From: Amycolatopsis acididurans
GTDB taxonomy: Bacteria > Actinomycetota > Actinomycetes > Mycobacteriales > Pseudonocardiaceae
Assembly: GCF_012328925.1 (NCBI RefSeq)
Contig: NZ_JAAXLS010000009.1
Coordinates: 124,001 to 188,000 of the forward strand
DNA length: 64,000 nucleotides
Direction of reading: 5' to 3'
The notes under the pieces are model-generated. The model saw only the letters and a list, made by a program, of their open reading frames with translations, made no database searches and had not been told where the DNA came from. The first letter of the stretch is position 1; every line of letters starts with the position of its first letter. Position numbers and translations under genes: made by a program. Positions 49,201 to 55,593 of this stretch are shown in pieces.

Positions 49201-49681
49201 CGCCGGGATACAGCACGGGAACGCAGGCATCGGAGAACGTGTACTGGCTGTCACAGGCCAAAGTGGACGATTTCGAGGCGGGATCGTCGCCGCAGAACAG
49301 CACCGCGCCGCCGTTGGGTCCGGCGCCCATCGCGTTGGCGTGCCGCAGCGCGTCACCGCAGCGGTCCAGCCCCGGCCCCTTGCCGTACCAGGCGCCGGCG
49401 ACCCCGTCGAGGCCGTCGTAGGGGATGACCGCGCCCATCTGGCTGCCCCACACGGTCGCCGCGGCCAGTTCCTCGTTGAGGCCGGGCCGGTGCACGATCC
49501 GGTGCGCGTCGAGATCGGGCAGGTTCTCCAGCGTCAGATCGAAGGTGCCCAGCGGCGAGCCCGGGTACCCGGAGACCATCGTGCCGGTGGTCAGGCCGTC
49601 GCGCTCGTCCAGCCTTGCGCGCAGTACGAGCAGGCGGGCGAGCGTGTCCACTCCGGACAGGATCGTCCGCTGGTCGCCCAT
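46283..49681 (-). CDS. Fused indolepyruvate ferredoxin oxidoreductase family protein
   Basis: A 1132-residue fusion of the alpha and beta parts of 2-oxoacid (indolepyruvate-type) ferredoxin oxidoreductase. The order is a pyrimidine-binding domain (GYPGSPLGTFD), a TPP domain (CSGCPHNRSTV ... GDGTLSHSGTLAIRAS), a ferredoxin segment with CEGCGDCGVKSNC and CNRDYTCLEGDCP, and a gamma-like domain (GIGGTGVVTANRII). It converts a 2-oxoacid to acyl-CoA, CO2 and reduced ferredoxin, or oxidises a related compound. Start ATG 49681 overlaps the upstream stop (TAATG). It is second in the amidohydrolase-oxidoreductase-EthD transcript. Confidence 0.9.
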   Translation of the reverse strand: MGDQRTILSGVDTLARLLVLRARLDERDGLTTGTMVSGYPGSPLGTFDLTLENLPDLDAHRIVHRPGLNEELAAATVWGSQMGAVIPYDGLDGVAGAWYGKGPGLDRCGDALRHANAMGAGPNGGAVLFCGDDPASKSSTLACDSQYTFSDACVPVLYPGDQQDVLDLGVHAFRMSRYSGAWTGLKIVTAVADGIGTVDLDLGRQLPGDPEDVLIDGQRWRHQPLARIGPHAVPDQEILVVERRLLAAQAYAWHNGLDRVSGAAAGARLGVVCAGKTYFDVVQAFADRGRTPHEAGVRILKLGMTFPLVEDTVREFAAEVDQIVVIEEKRPFVETQLRAVLHEAGQPVPVLGKRDRAGKPLVPQAGELDSAAVAKILHRVLPDLRPREAPVTISLPVVARAPGFCSGCPHNRSTVAPDGALVGGGVGCHGIMYFEARQQSTKSLPPTPMGAEGVPWTGLAPFVAEPHLIQNLGDGTLSHSGTLAIRASVAAGANVTFKILYNEAVAMTGGQDVTGLMDVPSMTRALDAEGVARIVVCAEDPGRYGRKARWAGGVRVHGRDRLPEVQEQLRRVPGVTVIIYDQRCAAEARRLRKRGLLPEPPRRVVINEAVCEGCGDCGVKSNCLSVLPVDTEFGEKRRIHDASCNRDYTCLEGDCPSFVTITPRRGGQRRSRARVRPALPAGSPPEPAVRRFGGRYGIYFTGIGGTGVVTANRIIAGAAESAGFVIGGMDQTGLSQKAGAVVSHLQLARDRGELGAAAVSTADLYLSGDILQAAGGAHLAKVRHGHTLVVVDRELTPTAGMLQSDLGAPDLASLETAITDRAGKATFLEPKRVAEAVFADHLLANVVLLGAAFQLGGLPVSLKHVKNALTGKGKTAAANREAFEWGRWLVHDPAAVKRALSVTAEGAVVPFEPSPRALEVARTMVADLPEELRDLLARRAAQAIDYQNTRRAQRFLGLVARVAAEDDAGHDWALTRAVAEAWFKVLTYKDEYEVARLHHRADYDRAARDLGIEGGYSVTYHLHPPTLRRLGLRRKLPMGRPYALAFGVLSRLKFLRGTPFDVFGRDPDRRTERALIDQYERLIEDSSGLRYDTRVRLAGSVRSVRGYGPVKEAAVAAWRAEVAALRQREPAA

Positions 49682-50931
49682 TACGGGTAAACCTCCGGAT
49701 TGACGTAGGCGAACCGCCCGCCCTTGAGCACCGCGCGCCGCAGATCGTGCCGTTGCAACACGGTCACGTCCTCGGTGGGATCGCCCTCGACCACGACCAG
49801 ATCCGCCAGCATCCCTTCGCGGACCTCGCCGGTGTCCAGCCCGGCGGCCGGACCCATGTTGCGGGTCGCGGTGTGGATCGCCTCGACCGGCGTCATGTCG
49901 GCCAGCTCCACGTATCGCTGCAGTTCGGCGGCGTAGGTGCCGTGATGCGTCCACTGGTGGCCGAAGTCCCCGCCGGAGAGGATCCGGATGCCCGCGGCCT
50001 TGAGCCTGCGCAGCCCGTCGACCTGCGAGGCGAACTCGCGGTGGTAACCCGACGCCTCGATCTTCTCGTCGGTGATCCCCCACGGTCTCGCGTGGCCACT
50101 GACCATCGCGTACAGATAGTGCAGCCCGGGACAGACCCACACGTCGTCGCGGCGCGCCTCCAGCGCGGTGAGCGCCTCGTCGTCGAGGAAACAGGCGTGG
50201 TGGATGATGCGGACACCGGTGCGGGCCGCCATCGCGACGCTCGCCGAACCACGGGCGTGCACGGTGATGAACGCGCCGTGCCGGTCGGCCTCCTCGACGG
50301 CCGCGCCGAGCATCTCGTCGTTCATGTACACGTCCTCGGACGGGAACTCCGGCACCACCCCGTCGCCGGAGATGAACAACTTGAGCGAGCGCACGCCCGA
50401 ATCGCATTGCCTGGCCACGATTTCCCGCAGCCCCTTGGCGTCGCCCGCGACCTCCATCATCTCGCCGTCGCCGCCGAGGCCGTCCACGGCCGCGACCATG
50501 GAACCGCTGGGCACGATGCGCGGCCCCGTGATGAGGCCGCGCTCGATCGCGTCCCTGGCCAGCAGATCGTCGAAGGGCTGGGTGACGCCGGCGCCGATGA
50601 TCAGTGTGTAACCGCTTTCCAGGAACGTCTTCGTCACCCCGGCCACGTCGAGGATGTGCCGTTCCGGCGGGGTCGCCGCGATGGCCGCGTGGTCGAACAC
50701 GAAGTCCAGCGGCCAGCTGATGTGGGTGTGCGCGTCGCCGAGGCCGGGCAGGACGGTCGCGCCGTGCAGATCGACGACGCGGGTGGACGCGGGATCGGCG
50801 TCGAGCCCGCCCTGGGCGACCTTGACGATCCGGTCCCCCTCGATGAGCACGTCGGCGCGGGCCGATTTCTCGCCGGGATCGCCGTCGCAGGAGAGCACGA
50901 GCCCGTTCGTCAGCAGTGTCCGTCCGGTCAT
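49681..50931 (-). CDS. Metal-dependent amidohydrolase (imidazolonepropionase-like)
   Basis: A 416-residue amidohydrolase of another subgroup: RVVDLHGATVLPGLGDAHTHISWPLDF with the HxH, GAFITVHARGSASVAMAARTGVRIIHHACFLDDEAL with two His ligands, and GIRILSGGDFGHQWTHHGTYAAEL with the metal Asp. The C-terminus has EGMLADLVVVEGDPTEDVTVLQ. Substrate unknown; such proteins split amides, cyclic ureas or carbamates. AGGAGG precedes ATG 50931. A perfect cluster dyad is 18 bases upstream (50949), so this gene begins a regulated three-gene transcript. Confidence 0.87.
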   Translation of the reverse strand: MTGRTLLTNGLVLSCDGDPGEKSARADVLIEGDRIVKVAQGGLDADPASTRVVDLHGATVLPGLGDAHTHISWPLDFVFDHAAIAATPPERHILDVAGVTKTFLESGYTLIIGAGVTQPFDDLLARDAIERGLITGPRIVPSGSMVAAVDGLGGDGEMMEVAGDAKGLREIVARQCDSGVRSLKLFISGDGVVPEFPSEDVYMNDEMLGAAVEEADRHGAFITVHARGSASVAMAARTGVRIIHHACFLDDEALTALEARRDDVWVCPGLHYLYAMVSGHARPWGITDEKIEASGYHREFASQVDGLRRLKAAGIRILSGGDFGHQWTHHGTYAAELQRYVELADMTPVEAIHTATRNMGPAAGLDTGEVREGMLADLVVVEGDPTEDVTVLQRHDLRRAVLKGGRFAYVNPEVYP

Positions 50932-50948
50932 CACCGACCTCCTAACTG

Positions 50949-50962
50949 AGCGAGTACTTACT
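50949..50962. promoter_or_regulatory. Cluster dyad, site 14
   Basis: AGCGAGTACTTACT is a perfect match to AGYRANNNNTYACT. It lies 18 bases upstream of the amidohydrolase start at 50931 and overlaps the last codons of the MFS gene. Confidence 0.65.
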
Positions 50963-52283
50963 CTACTCGAGAAGGTGCCTGAGGTCGATGCTCCGGATCC
51001 GCGCGCACGACCGAAGCCAGCGCGTGCTTCGGCGGCCGGGCGAGCGCGGCGATCACCACGGAGAGCGCCAGCAGTCCCGTGATCAGGTACACCGGGATGT
51101 GGTAGCTGCCGGTGGCGTCCACGATCTGGCCCGTCACGAACGGCCCGAGCCCGCCGAGCACTCCCCCGAGGATCTGGCCGAACCCGAACCCCTTCGAGAA
51201 GTTCAGTGCGCCGAAGTAGCGGCTGACCGCGACCGGGATGGTGGGCACGAGCAGGCCGTATCCCGCGCCGAAGAAGACCGAGTAGAAATACAGCGGCAGC
51301 CCACTGCGCGCCCCGAGGAAGATCACGGAGCCGGCCGTCATGCTGGCCGTGGCGAGCAACAGCACGTAGTACGGGCTGAACCGGTCGGACAGCCGGGAGA
51401 ACAGGATCCCCGACACCGCGGCGATCCCGGCCGCGATCCCCAGGGCTCCCGAGGACACGACCGCGCTGACGCCCACCGTTTCCAGATACAGCACCTGGTA
51501 GGCGGCGTAGGTACCCAGCGCCCACGCCTCGATCCCGAAGATCGTGAAGATCATCCAGTAGACCGGGCTGCGCATCATCTGCCCGACCTTCGTCTGCACG
51601 GTGCCGATCACGTCGGTGTCGCCGTGTTCCGGGATCGTCCTGCCCTCGACGCCGTCCACCCACTGGCCCACGTCCTGCGGCCGGTCGCGCAGGAACACCG
51701 AGGGAATGGCGAGCACGAAGATGATCGCGCCCAACGCGAACAGTGCCCTGCGCCAGCCGAGATCGCCCACCAGCACGGCCATCAGCGGTGCGAAGATCAG
51801 CCCGCCGAATCCGGCACCGGAGTTGACGAAGCCCATCACCACGGCGCGGCGGCTGATGAACCATTTCTGCACCACGGTCGCCGACGGGATGTAGCCCATG
51901 AACCCGTCGGCGATCGTGAGCGCGACCCCGAACACCAGCCCGAACTGGATCGGGTTCTGCACCAGCCCGGTGAGCGCGGTGAACCCGGCCGTGGCGACCC
52001 CGCCGGTCATCACGACCGGCCGCACGCCGAAACGGTGCACGAGCCAGCCGGTGAGCGGACTGACCACCGCGCCGAGCAGGCCGCGGATCAGCAGCGCCGC
52101 CGAGGCGACCCCGACACCCCAGTGCATGTCGGGAAGCAGGCCGTGCAGCAGCGGCCCGACGATGAAGTACACCGCGCCGACCGCGGTGCCGTACTGCAGG
52201 AACGCGATCGCGCCCTGCTGGTAACCGCGGAACTCGACGAGGTCGCGGAAGCGGAACTTCGGTGTTTCGACTACGACAGGCAT
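50958..52283 (-). CDS. MFS transporter, oxalate/formate antiporter (OFA) type
   Basis: A 441-residue 12-segment MFS carrier. It begins MPVVVETPKFRFRDLVEFRGYQQ, then TM1 (GAIAFLQYGTAVGAVYF). The loop 2-3 motif is GWLVHRFGVRPVVMTGG, and a central hydrophilic loop (DRPQDVGQWVDGVEG) divides two six-helix halves; the second has SRLSDRFSPYYVLL. This layout is typical of monocarboxylate/OFA transporters and predicts uptake of a small organic acid, maybe the pathway substrate. Start ATG 52283 with GAGGT upstream. It may share a transcript with the alpha/beta hydrolase gene 53 bases upstream. Confidence 0.88.
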   Translation of the reverse strand: MPVVVETPKFRFRDLVEFRGYQQGAIAFLQYGTAVGAVYFIVGPLLHGLLPDMHWGVGVASAALLIRGLLGAVVSPLTGWLVHRFGVRPVVMTGGVATAGFTALTGLVQNPIQFGLVFGVALTIADGFMGYIPSATVVQKWFISRRAVVMGFVNSGAGFGGLIFAPLMAVLVGDLGWRRALFALGAIIFVLAIPSVFLRDRPQDVGQWVDGVEGRTIPEHGDTDVIGTVQTKVGQMMRSPVYWMIFTIFGIEAWALGTYAAYQVLYLETVGVSAVVSSGALGIAAGIAAVSGILFSRLSDRFSPYYVLLLATASMTAGSVIFLGARSGLPLYFYSVFFGAGYGLLVPTIPVAVSRYFGALNFSKGFGFGQILGGVLGGLGPFVTGQIVDATGSYHIPVYLITGLLALSVVIAALARPPKHALASVVRADPEHRPQAPSRVE

Positions 52284-52336
52284 GGCGGTACCTCACAAGG
52301 GTGCGACAACGTTGGCGCGGAACCTGCTGGCTGGTA

Positions 52337-53197
52337 TCACACGTGCGCGAATCCGAGGATCCGCGGCGCGGCCTGCACCCACGGATCGAGCGAGGTTCCC
52401 TTGCCCTGCCGGGCCCGCTCGCTCGCGCGTTCCCACGCGTCCTCGGCCCACGGTGGCTCGACGAACTCCGAACCCGTCACCAGGGTGTGCAGATCGAAGG
52501 AAGTCCTCAATGGATGGTCCCGGTCGCCCTGGCCGGAACGGAAGATCATCGTGGGCGCGGAGATCGTGCGGACCAGCGCGTCGTCGACGCCGGGCACGGC
52601 CTGGTGGGGCTTGGGCACCCACGCGTCCAGCCAGCGCAGCATGGCCTCGTGAAACCCGTCGCCGCCCAGGTCGAGAAAGCGCTGCTTGTTGCTCGGCCGC
52701 GCCTCGATCAGCGCGGCCCACTCCGGCATCTCCATCACGCCCTGGATGCCACCCCGCCGGACCGCGGTAATGCTTGGCAGCACATAGAAAGCGGCCATGT
52801 TCATACTGCTGTAGACGCCGCCGACCGGTTGCCAGACCACGAGCCGCTCGGTCAGCTCGGGGAACAGCGCCGCGGTCAGCACCGAGTCGCGGGCCCCGCC
52901 CGAGCCGCCCGCGATCACGACCGGGCCGAGGCCGAGCGCTTTCAGTAGGGCGCCGAGGGTTTCGGCCCGCATGTGCGATTCGGACGGCCCGAAGAACTGG
53001 ACTTCCGAGGCGCCGCAGTTGGGCCGGTCCCAGACCAGCACCCGCAGCCCGCCCTCGGCGAGCGCGTCCGCGAGCGGGCGCGCACCGGGATGGTCCTTGG
53101 CGAATCGTCCGCCGAAGGTCAGTACGAGGGGTTTGCCGTCCGCCGGTCCGAGCAGTTCGTACTCCACCAGACCGCCGTTGATCTCGATGGCAGGCAT
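52337..53197 (-). CDS. Alpha/beta hydrolase
   Basis: A 286-residue alpha/beta hydrolase starting MPAIEINGGLVEYELLGPADGKPLVLTFGGRF. The nucleophile elbow is VVIAGGSGGARDSVL (G-x-S-x-G, Ser about 98). Other elements are LVWDRPNCGASEVQFFGPSESHMRAETLGALL and a likely acid residue in PTMIFRSGQGDRDHP. It may hydrolyse a C-C bond (as in MhpC/HsaD), an ester or a lactone; the sequence does not decide. Start ATG 53197 after GGAAGG. An SOS-box-like TAACATCTGTTC lies about 60 bases upstream. Confidence 0.87.
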   Translation of the reverse strand: MPAIEINGGLVEYELLGPADGKPLVLTFGGRFAKDHPGARPLADALAEGGLRVLVWDRPNCGASEVQFFGPSESHMRAETLGALLKALGLGPVVIAGGSGGARDSVLTAALFPELTERLVVWQPVGGVYSSMNMAAFYVLPSITAVRRGGIQGVMEMPEWAALIEARPSNKQRFLDLGGDGFHEAMLRWLDAWVPKPHQAVPGVDDALVRTISAPTMIFRSGQGDRDHPLRTSFDLHTLVTGSEFVEPPWAEDAWERASERARQGKGTSLDPWVQAAPRILGFAHV

Positions 53198-53252
53198 GCG
53201 CCGTCCTTCCAGGGCCGCGCCTTCGCGGAACGGCTCACACCGGAACTCGACC

Positions 53253-53264
53253 TAACATCTGTTC
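53253..53264. promoter_or_regulatory. SOS-box-like site
   Basis: On the minus strand it reads GAACAGATGTTA, one base off the actinobacterial LexA box core GAAC-N4-GTTC. It lies 56 bases upstream of the alpha/beta hydrolase start and near the end of a LexA-like gene. Confidence 0.35.
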
Positions 53265-53344
53265 GGACGGTAGCACCGGCGCGGGGCGCCCAACAAGACC
53301 GCGGACACGACTGTCACGTCAGGCGGCGCGGGCCTGACACTGTG

Positions 53345-54007
53345 TCACACGCTGCGCAGGACCGACACGACCGCGCCCAGCACGACCGCCTCGTCACCGT
53401 CGATGACCTCGTATGCCGGGTTGCGTGGTTCGAGGTAGACGTGCCCGTTGCGGCGCCGGTACACCTTCACGGTGGCCTCGCCGTCGATCATCGCGGCGAC
53501 GATCTGGCCGGAGTGCGCCTCGGGTTGCTGGCGCACCACCACGATGTCGCCGTCACAGATCGCCGCGTCGACCATCGAGTCGCCGCGCACCCGCAGTCCG
53601 AACACCGTGCCGCGGCCGGTGAGCCCGCGCGGGAGACTCAGGACGTCGTCGACGTGCTCGTCGGCCGAGATGGGCACACCCGCGGCGATGTCGCCGACCA
53701 CCGGCACGCTCACCGAATCGCCGTCCGTGTCGCGCGAGGGGGAATCGCGCAGGAACATCCGCACGTCGATCGGGCGGGACATCGCCGAGCTGCGCCGCAG
53801 GAAACCCTTCTCCTCCAGGGCCGCGAGATGCTTCGACACCGACGAGGTGGAGCGCAGGCCGACCACGTCGCCGATCTCCCGGGTGCTCGGCGGATAGCCG
53901 TAGCGGACCACCCAGTCCCGGATGGCGACCAGGATCCGCTGCTGGCGCAGCGGCAGGCTCGAGGCGTCCAGTTGCTCGAAGACGTCAAGATCGTCGAAGG
54001 TGGTCAC
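53345..54007 (-). CDS. LexA-like repressor paralogue
   Basis: A 220-residue LexA/S24 protein. The winged HTH is LRQQRILVAIRDWVVRYGYPPSTREIGDVVGLRSTSSVSKHLAALEEKGFLRR. The self-cleavage site Ala-Gly is in VGDIAAGVPISADEHVDDVLSLP, the catalytic Ser in RVRGDSMVDAAICDGDIVVVR and the Lys in DGEATVKVYRR, so it should be autocleavable. It differs from the housekeeping LexA consensus in the recognition region (SVSKHLAALEEKGFLRRSSAMSRP) and lies in an accessory context, so it is probably a second LexA. Start GTG 54007 overlaps the upstream stop (GTGA). Confidence 0.87.
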   Translation of the reverse strand: MTTFDDLDVFEQLDASSLPLRQQRILVAIRDWVVRYGYPPSTREIGDVVGLRSTSSVSKHLAALEEKGFLRRSSAMSRPIDVRMFLRDSPSRDTDGDSVSVPVVGDIAAGVPISADEHVDDVLSLPRGLTGRGTVFGLRVRGDSMVDAAICDGDIVVVRQQPEAHSGQIVAAMIDGEATVKVYRRRNGHVYLEPRNPAYEVIDGDEAVVLGAVVSVLRSV

Positions 54008-54627
54008 CGGGGAATACTAGATGCCGCCCCGGCGGCCGGCCCGGGCGGCACCGAGTCCTTTGTGGATCGTGACCGGCGGAGCCTGGCGGCCGGCTTGAAC
54101 ACCGACAACACGAAGGCCGTGATCAACAACGTGGGCGCGACGGCGACCGGCCCGAGCAAGCTCGCGGGCGGGGCCGCCGGATCTCTCGCCGCTTCGGCCA
54201 GACTGACGCGCAGCGCGGTCACGAGCAGGACCGACATGACGACGGTGGCCGCGAGCTTGATCGCGACCCACCAGTACCGCAGCAGCCCGTACCGGGTGCC
54301 GAGCCCGAGCAGGATCCCGGTCGCGAGACACACCAGGCTGGCCCCGAACATCGGCCAGACCGCGAACCAGCCGGCGGCACGCAGGGCGATGCCCGCCGTA
54401 GCAGGATCGCTGGTCACCATGGCCAGCACGACGAGCACGCCCATCGCGACGTCCACCCCGAACCACACGGCCGTGCTCAGGATGTGCGCCAGGAGCACCT
54501 GCTTGCGCCCGCGCGCGCTCAGCCGCCATCGTGCGTCGTTCACCATGGGACCCAGGGTCGGCCGCGAGGGGGCGACGGGTCGTCCGTCCGGGAGCGGCTT
54601 CTCCGGTACGTCCGCAGACGTAGCCAT
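54004..54627 (-). CDS. Integral membrane protein coupled to the LexA-like gene
   Basis: A 207-residue protein with four to five membrane segments: about residues 46-66 (LLAHILSTAVWFGVDVAMGVLVVLAMV), 80-105 (AAGWFAVWPMFGASLVCLATGILLGL), 118-138 (WWVAIKLAATVVMSVLLVTAL) and 158-178 (LLGPVAVAPTLLITAFVLSVF). The N-terminus is Pro-rich and cytoplasmic. I do not know a function; it has a DUF2269-like flavour. Its stop overlaps the LexA-like start by GTGA. ATG 54627 is the start; the open frame continues to 54771 without a better start. Divergent from the IclR gene at 54735. Confidence 0.75.
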   Translation of the reverse strand: MATSADVPEKPLPDGRPVAPSRPTLGPMVNDARWRLSARGRKQVLLAHILSTAVWFGVDVAMGVLVVLAMVTSDPATAGIALRAAGWFAVWPMFGASLVCLATGILLGLGTRYGLLRYWWVAIKLAATVVMSVLLVTALRVSLAEAARDPAAPPASLLGPVAVAPTLLITAFVLSVFKPAARLRRSRSTKDSVPPGPAAGAASSIPR

Positions 54628-54691
54628 GGGGTTCGCTCGGCGGAACAAAGCGAGCGTGAAACCGGTACAGTAGGCAAGTAGCTGGAGATTA

Positions 54692-54712
54692 TCGTTCCTG
54701 CCAGCGGAACGA
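54692..54712. promoter_or_regulatory. IclR operator-like inverted repeat
   Basis: TCGTTCC (54692-54698) and GGAACGA (54706-54712) form a perfect 7-bp inverted repeat with a 7-base centre. Similar GTTCC-GGAAC repeats are bound by IclR-type regulators. It is 23-43 bases upstream of the IclR start. Confidence 0.65.
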
Positions 54713-54734
54713 GACGCGTGAGGATGGTCGGGCC

Positions 54735-55550
54735 TTGACGACCAAGAGTACACCGGGGCGCAAGCAGGCACCCGCTGCGGACAACACGGGCACCGAGGCC
54801 GCCGCGCGGGTGGCCGACGTGCTGCTGCTGTTCGCGGGCGGCCCGCAGTACCTCGGGGTCAGTGCGATCAGCCGTGAGCTCGGCCTGTCCAAGGCCGTCG
54901 TCTACCGGATCCTGCAGTCACTGGTCTCGCGCGAGATGCTCGCGACCGATCCGGGCGTCTCCGGCTACCGGCTGGGACCGGCGGCCGCCGCGCTCGGGGC
55001 GAGCGCGCTGCGGCGGTTCGACGCGCGCATCGTCGCGACGCCGATACTGCGCCGGTTGCGTGACGAAACCGGCGAGACCACCACGCTGTCCGGTCTGGTC
55101 GGCGACGAACGCGTGTACCTCGACCAGTTCGAAAGCCCGCGAGAGATCAAGATGACGGTCGAGGTCGGGCGCCGCTTCCCGCTCTATGCCGGGTCCTCGG
55201 GCAAGGTCATCCTGGCTTTCCTGCCCGAGGAACGCCGCGAGGTCGTGCTGCACCGGCCGCTGACCCCGCTGACCGACCGGACCATCACCGACGAGGCGGG
55301 GTTGCGCGCCGCGCTGGCCGAAATCGGCCGCGAGGGGGTCGCGGTGTCGCTCGGCGAGCGTCAGGCCGGCGCCGGCTCGGTCGCCGCCCCGCTCTACGGC
55401 CCGGACGGCGAGGTCCACGGCTCGATCAGCATCTGTGGCCCGCAGTACCGCTTTACCCCGGAGGCCATCGAACGCTACCGCGACTTGATCCGCACCGCCT
55501 CGCAGGAGATACGCGACAACTGGACGTGGCTGCGCGCAGGGGAAAGCTGA
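54735..55550 (+). CDS. IclR-family regulator of the adjacent catabolic/transport operon
   Basis: A 271-residue IclR protein. The winged HTH at about residues 20-75 is TEAAARVADVLLLFAGGPQYLGVSAISRELGLSKAVVYRILQSLVSREMLATD. The GAF-like effector domain contains GETTTLSGLVGDERVYLDQFES, RRFPLYAGSSGKVILAFLPEE and GSVAAPLYGPDGEVHGSISICGPQYRF. The start is TTG 54735; the 20-residue tail before the HTH is Thr/Ala-rich. It is convergent with the cyclic amidohydrolase end at 55594; two hairpin arms between them make a terminator. It probably controls the minus-strand operon from 64 kb down to 55.6 kb and itself. Confidence 0.9.
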   Translation: MTTKSTPGRKQAPAADNTGTEAAARVADVLLLFAGGPQYLGVSAISRELGLSKAVVYRILQSLVSREMLATDPGVSGYRLGPAAAALGASALRRFDARIVATPILRRLRDETGETTTLSGLVGDERVYLDQFESPREIKMTVEVGRRFPLYAGSSGKVILAFLPEERREVVLHRPLTPLTDRTITDEAGLRAALAEIGREGVAVSLGERQAGAGSVAAPLYGPDGEVHGSISICGPQYRFTPEAIERYRDLIRTASQEIRDNWTWLRAGES

Positions 55551-55552
55551 GC

Positions 55553-55586
55553 ACGGCACCGGCGGCTCGCGGGCCGCCGGTGCCGT
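55553..55586. terminator. Hairpin between convergent IclR and amidohydrolase genes
   Basis: ACGGCACCGGCGGC (55553-55566) pairs perfectly with GCCGCCGGTGCCGT (55573-55586) around a 6-base loop. No T run, but the 14-bp GC-rich stem between convergent genes suggests a terminator. Confidence 0.7.
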
Positions 55587-55593
55587 CCGGGAC

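Noticed and set aside
9028-53197. Reading the cluster as a cholesterol degradation locus.
   Set aside because: The DUF35/Ltp2-like pair and paired dehydrogenases resemble it, but ring-opening enzymes, KstD and Mce importers are missing and the operator differs from KstR boxes.
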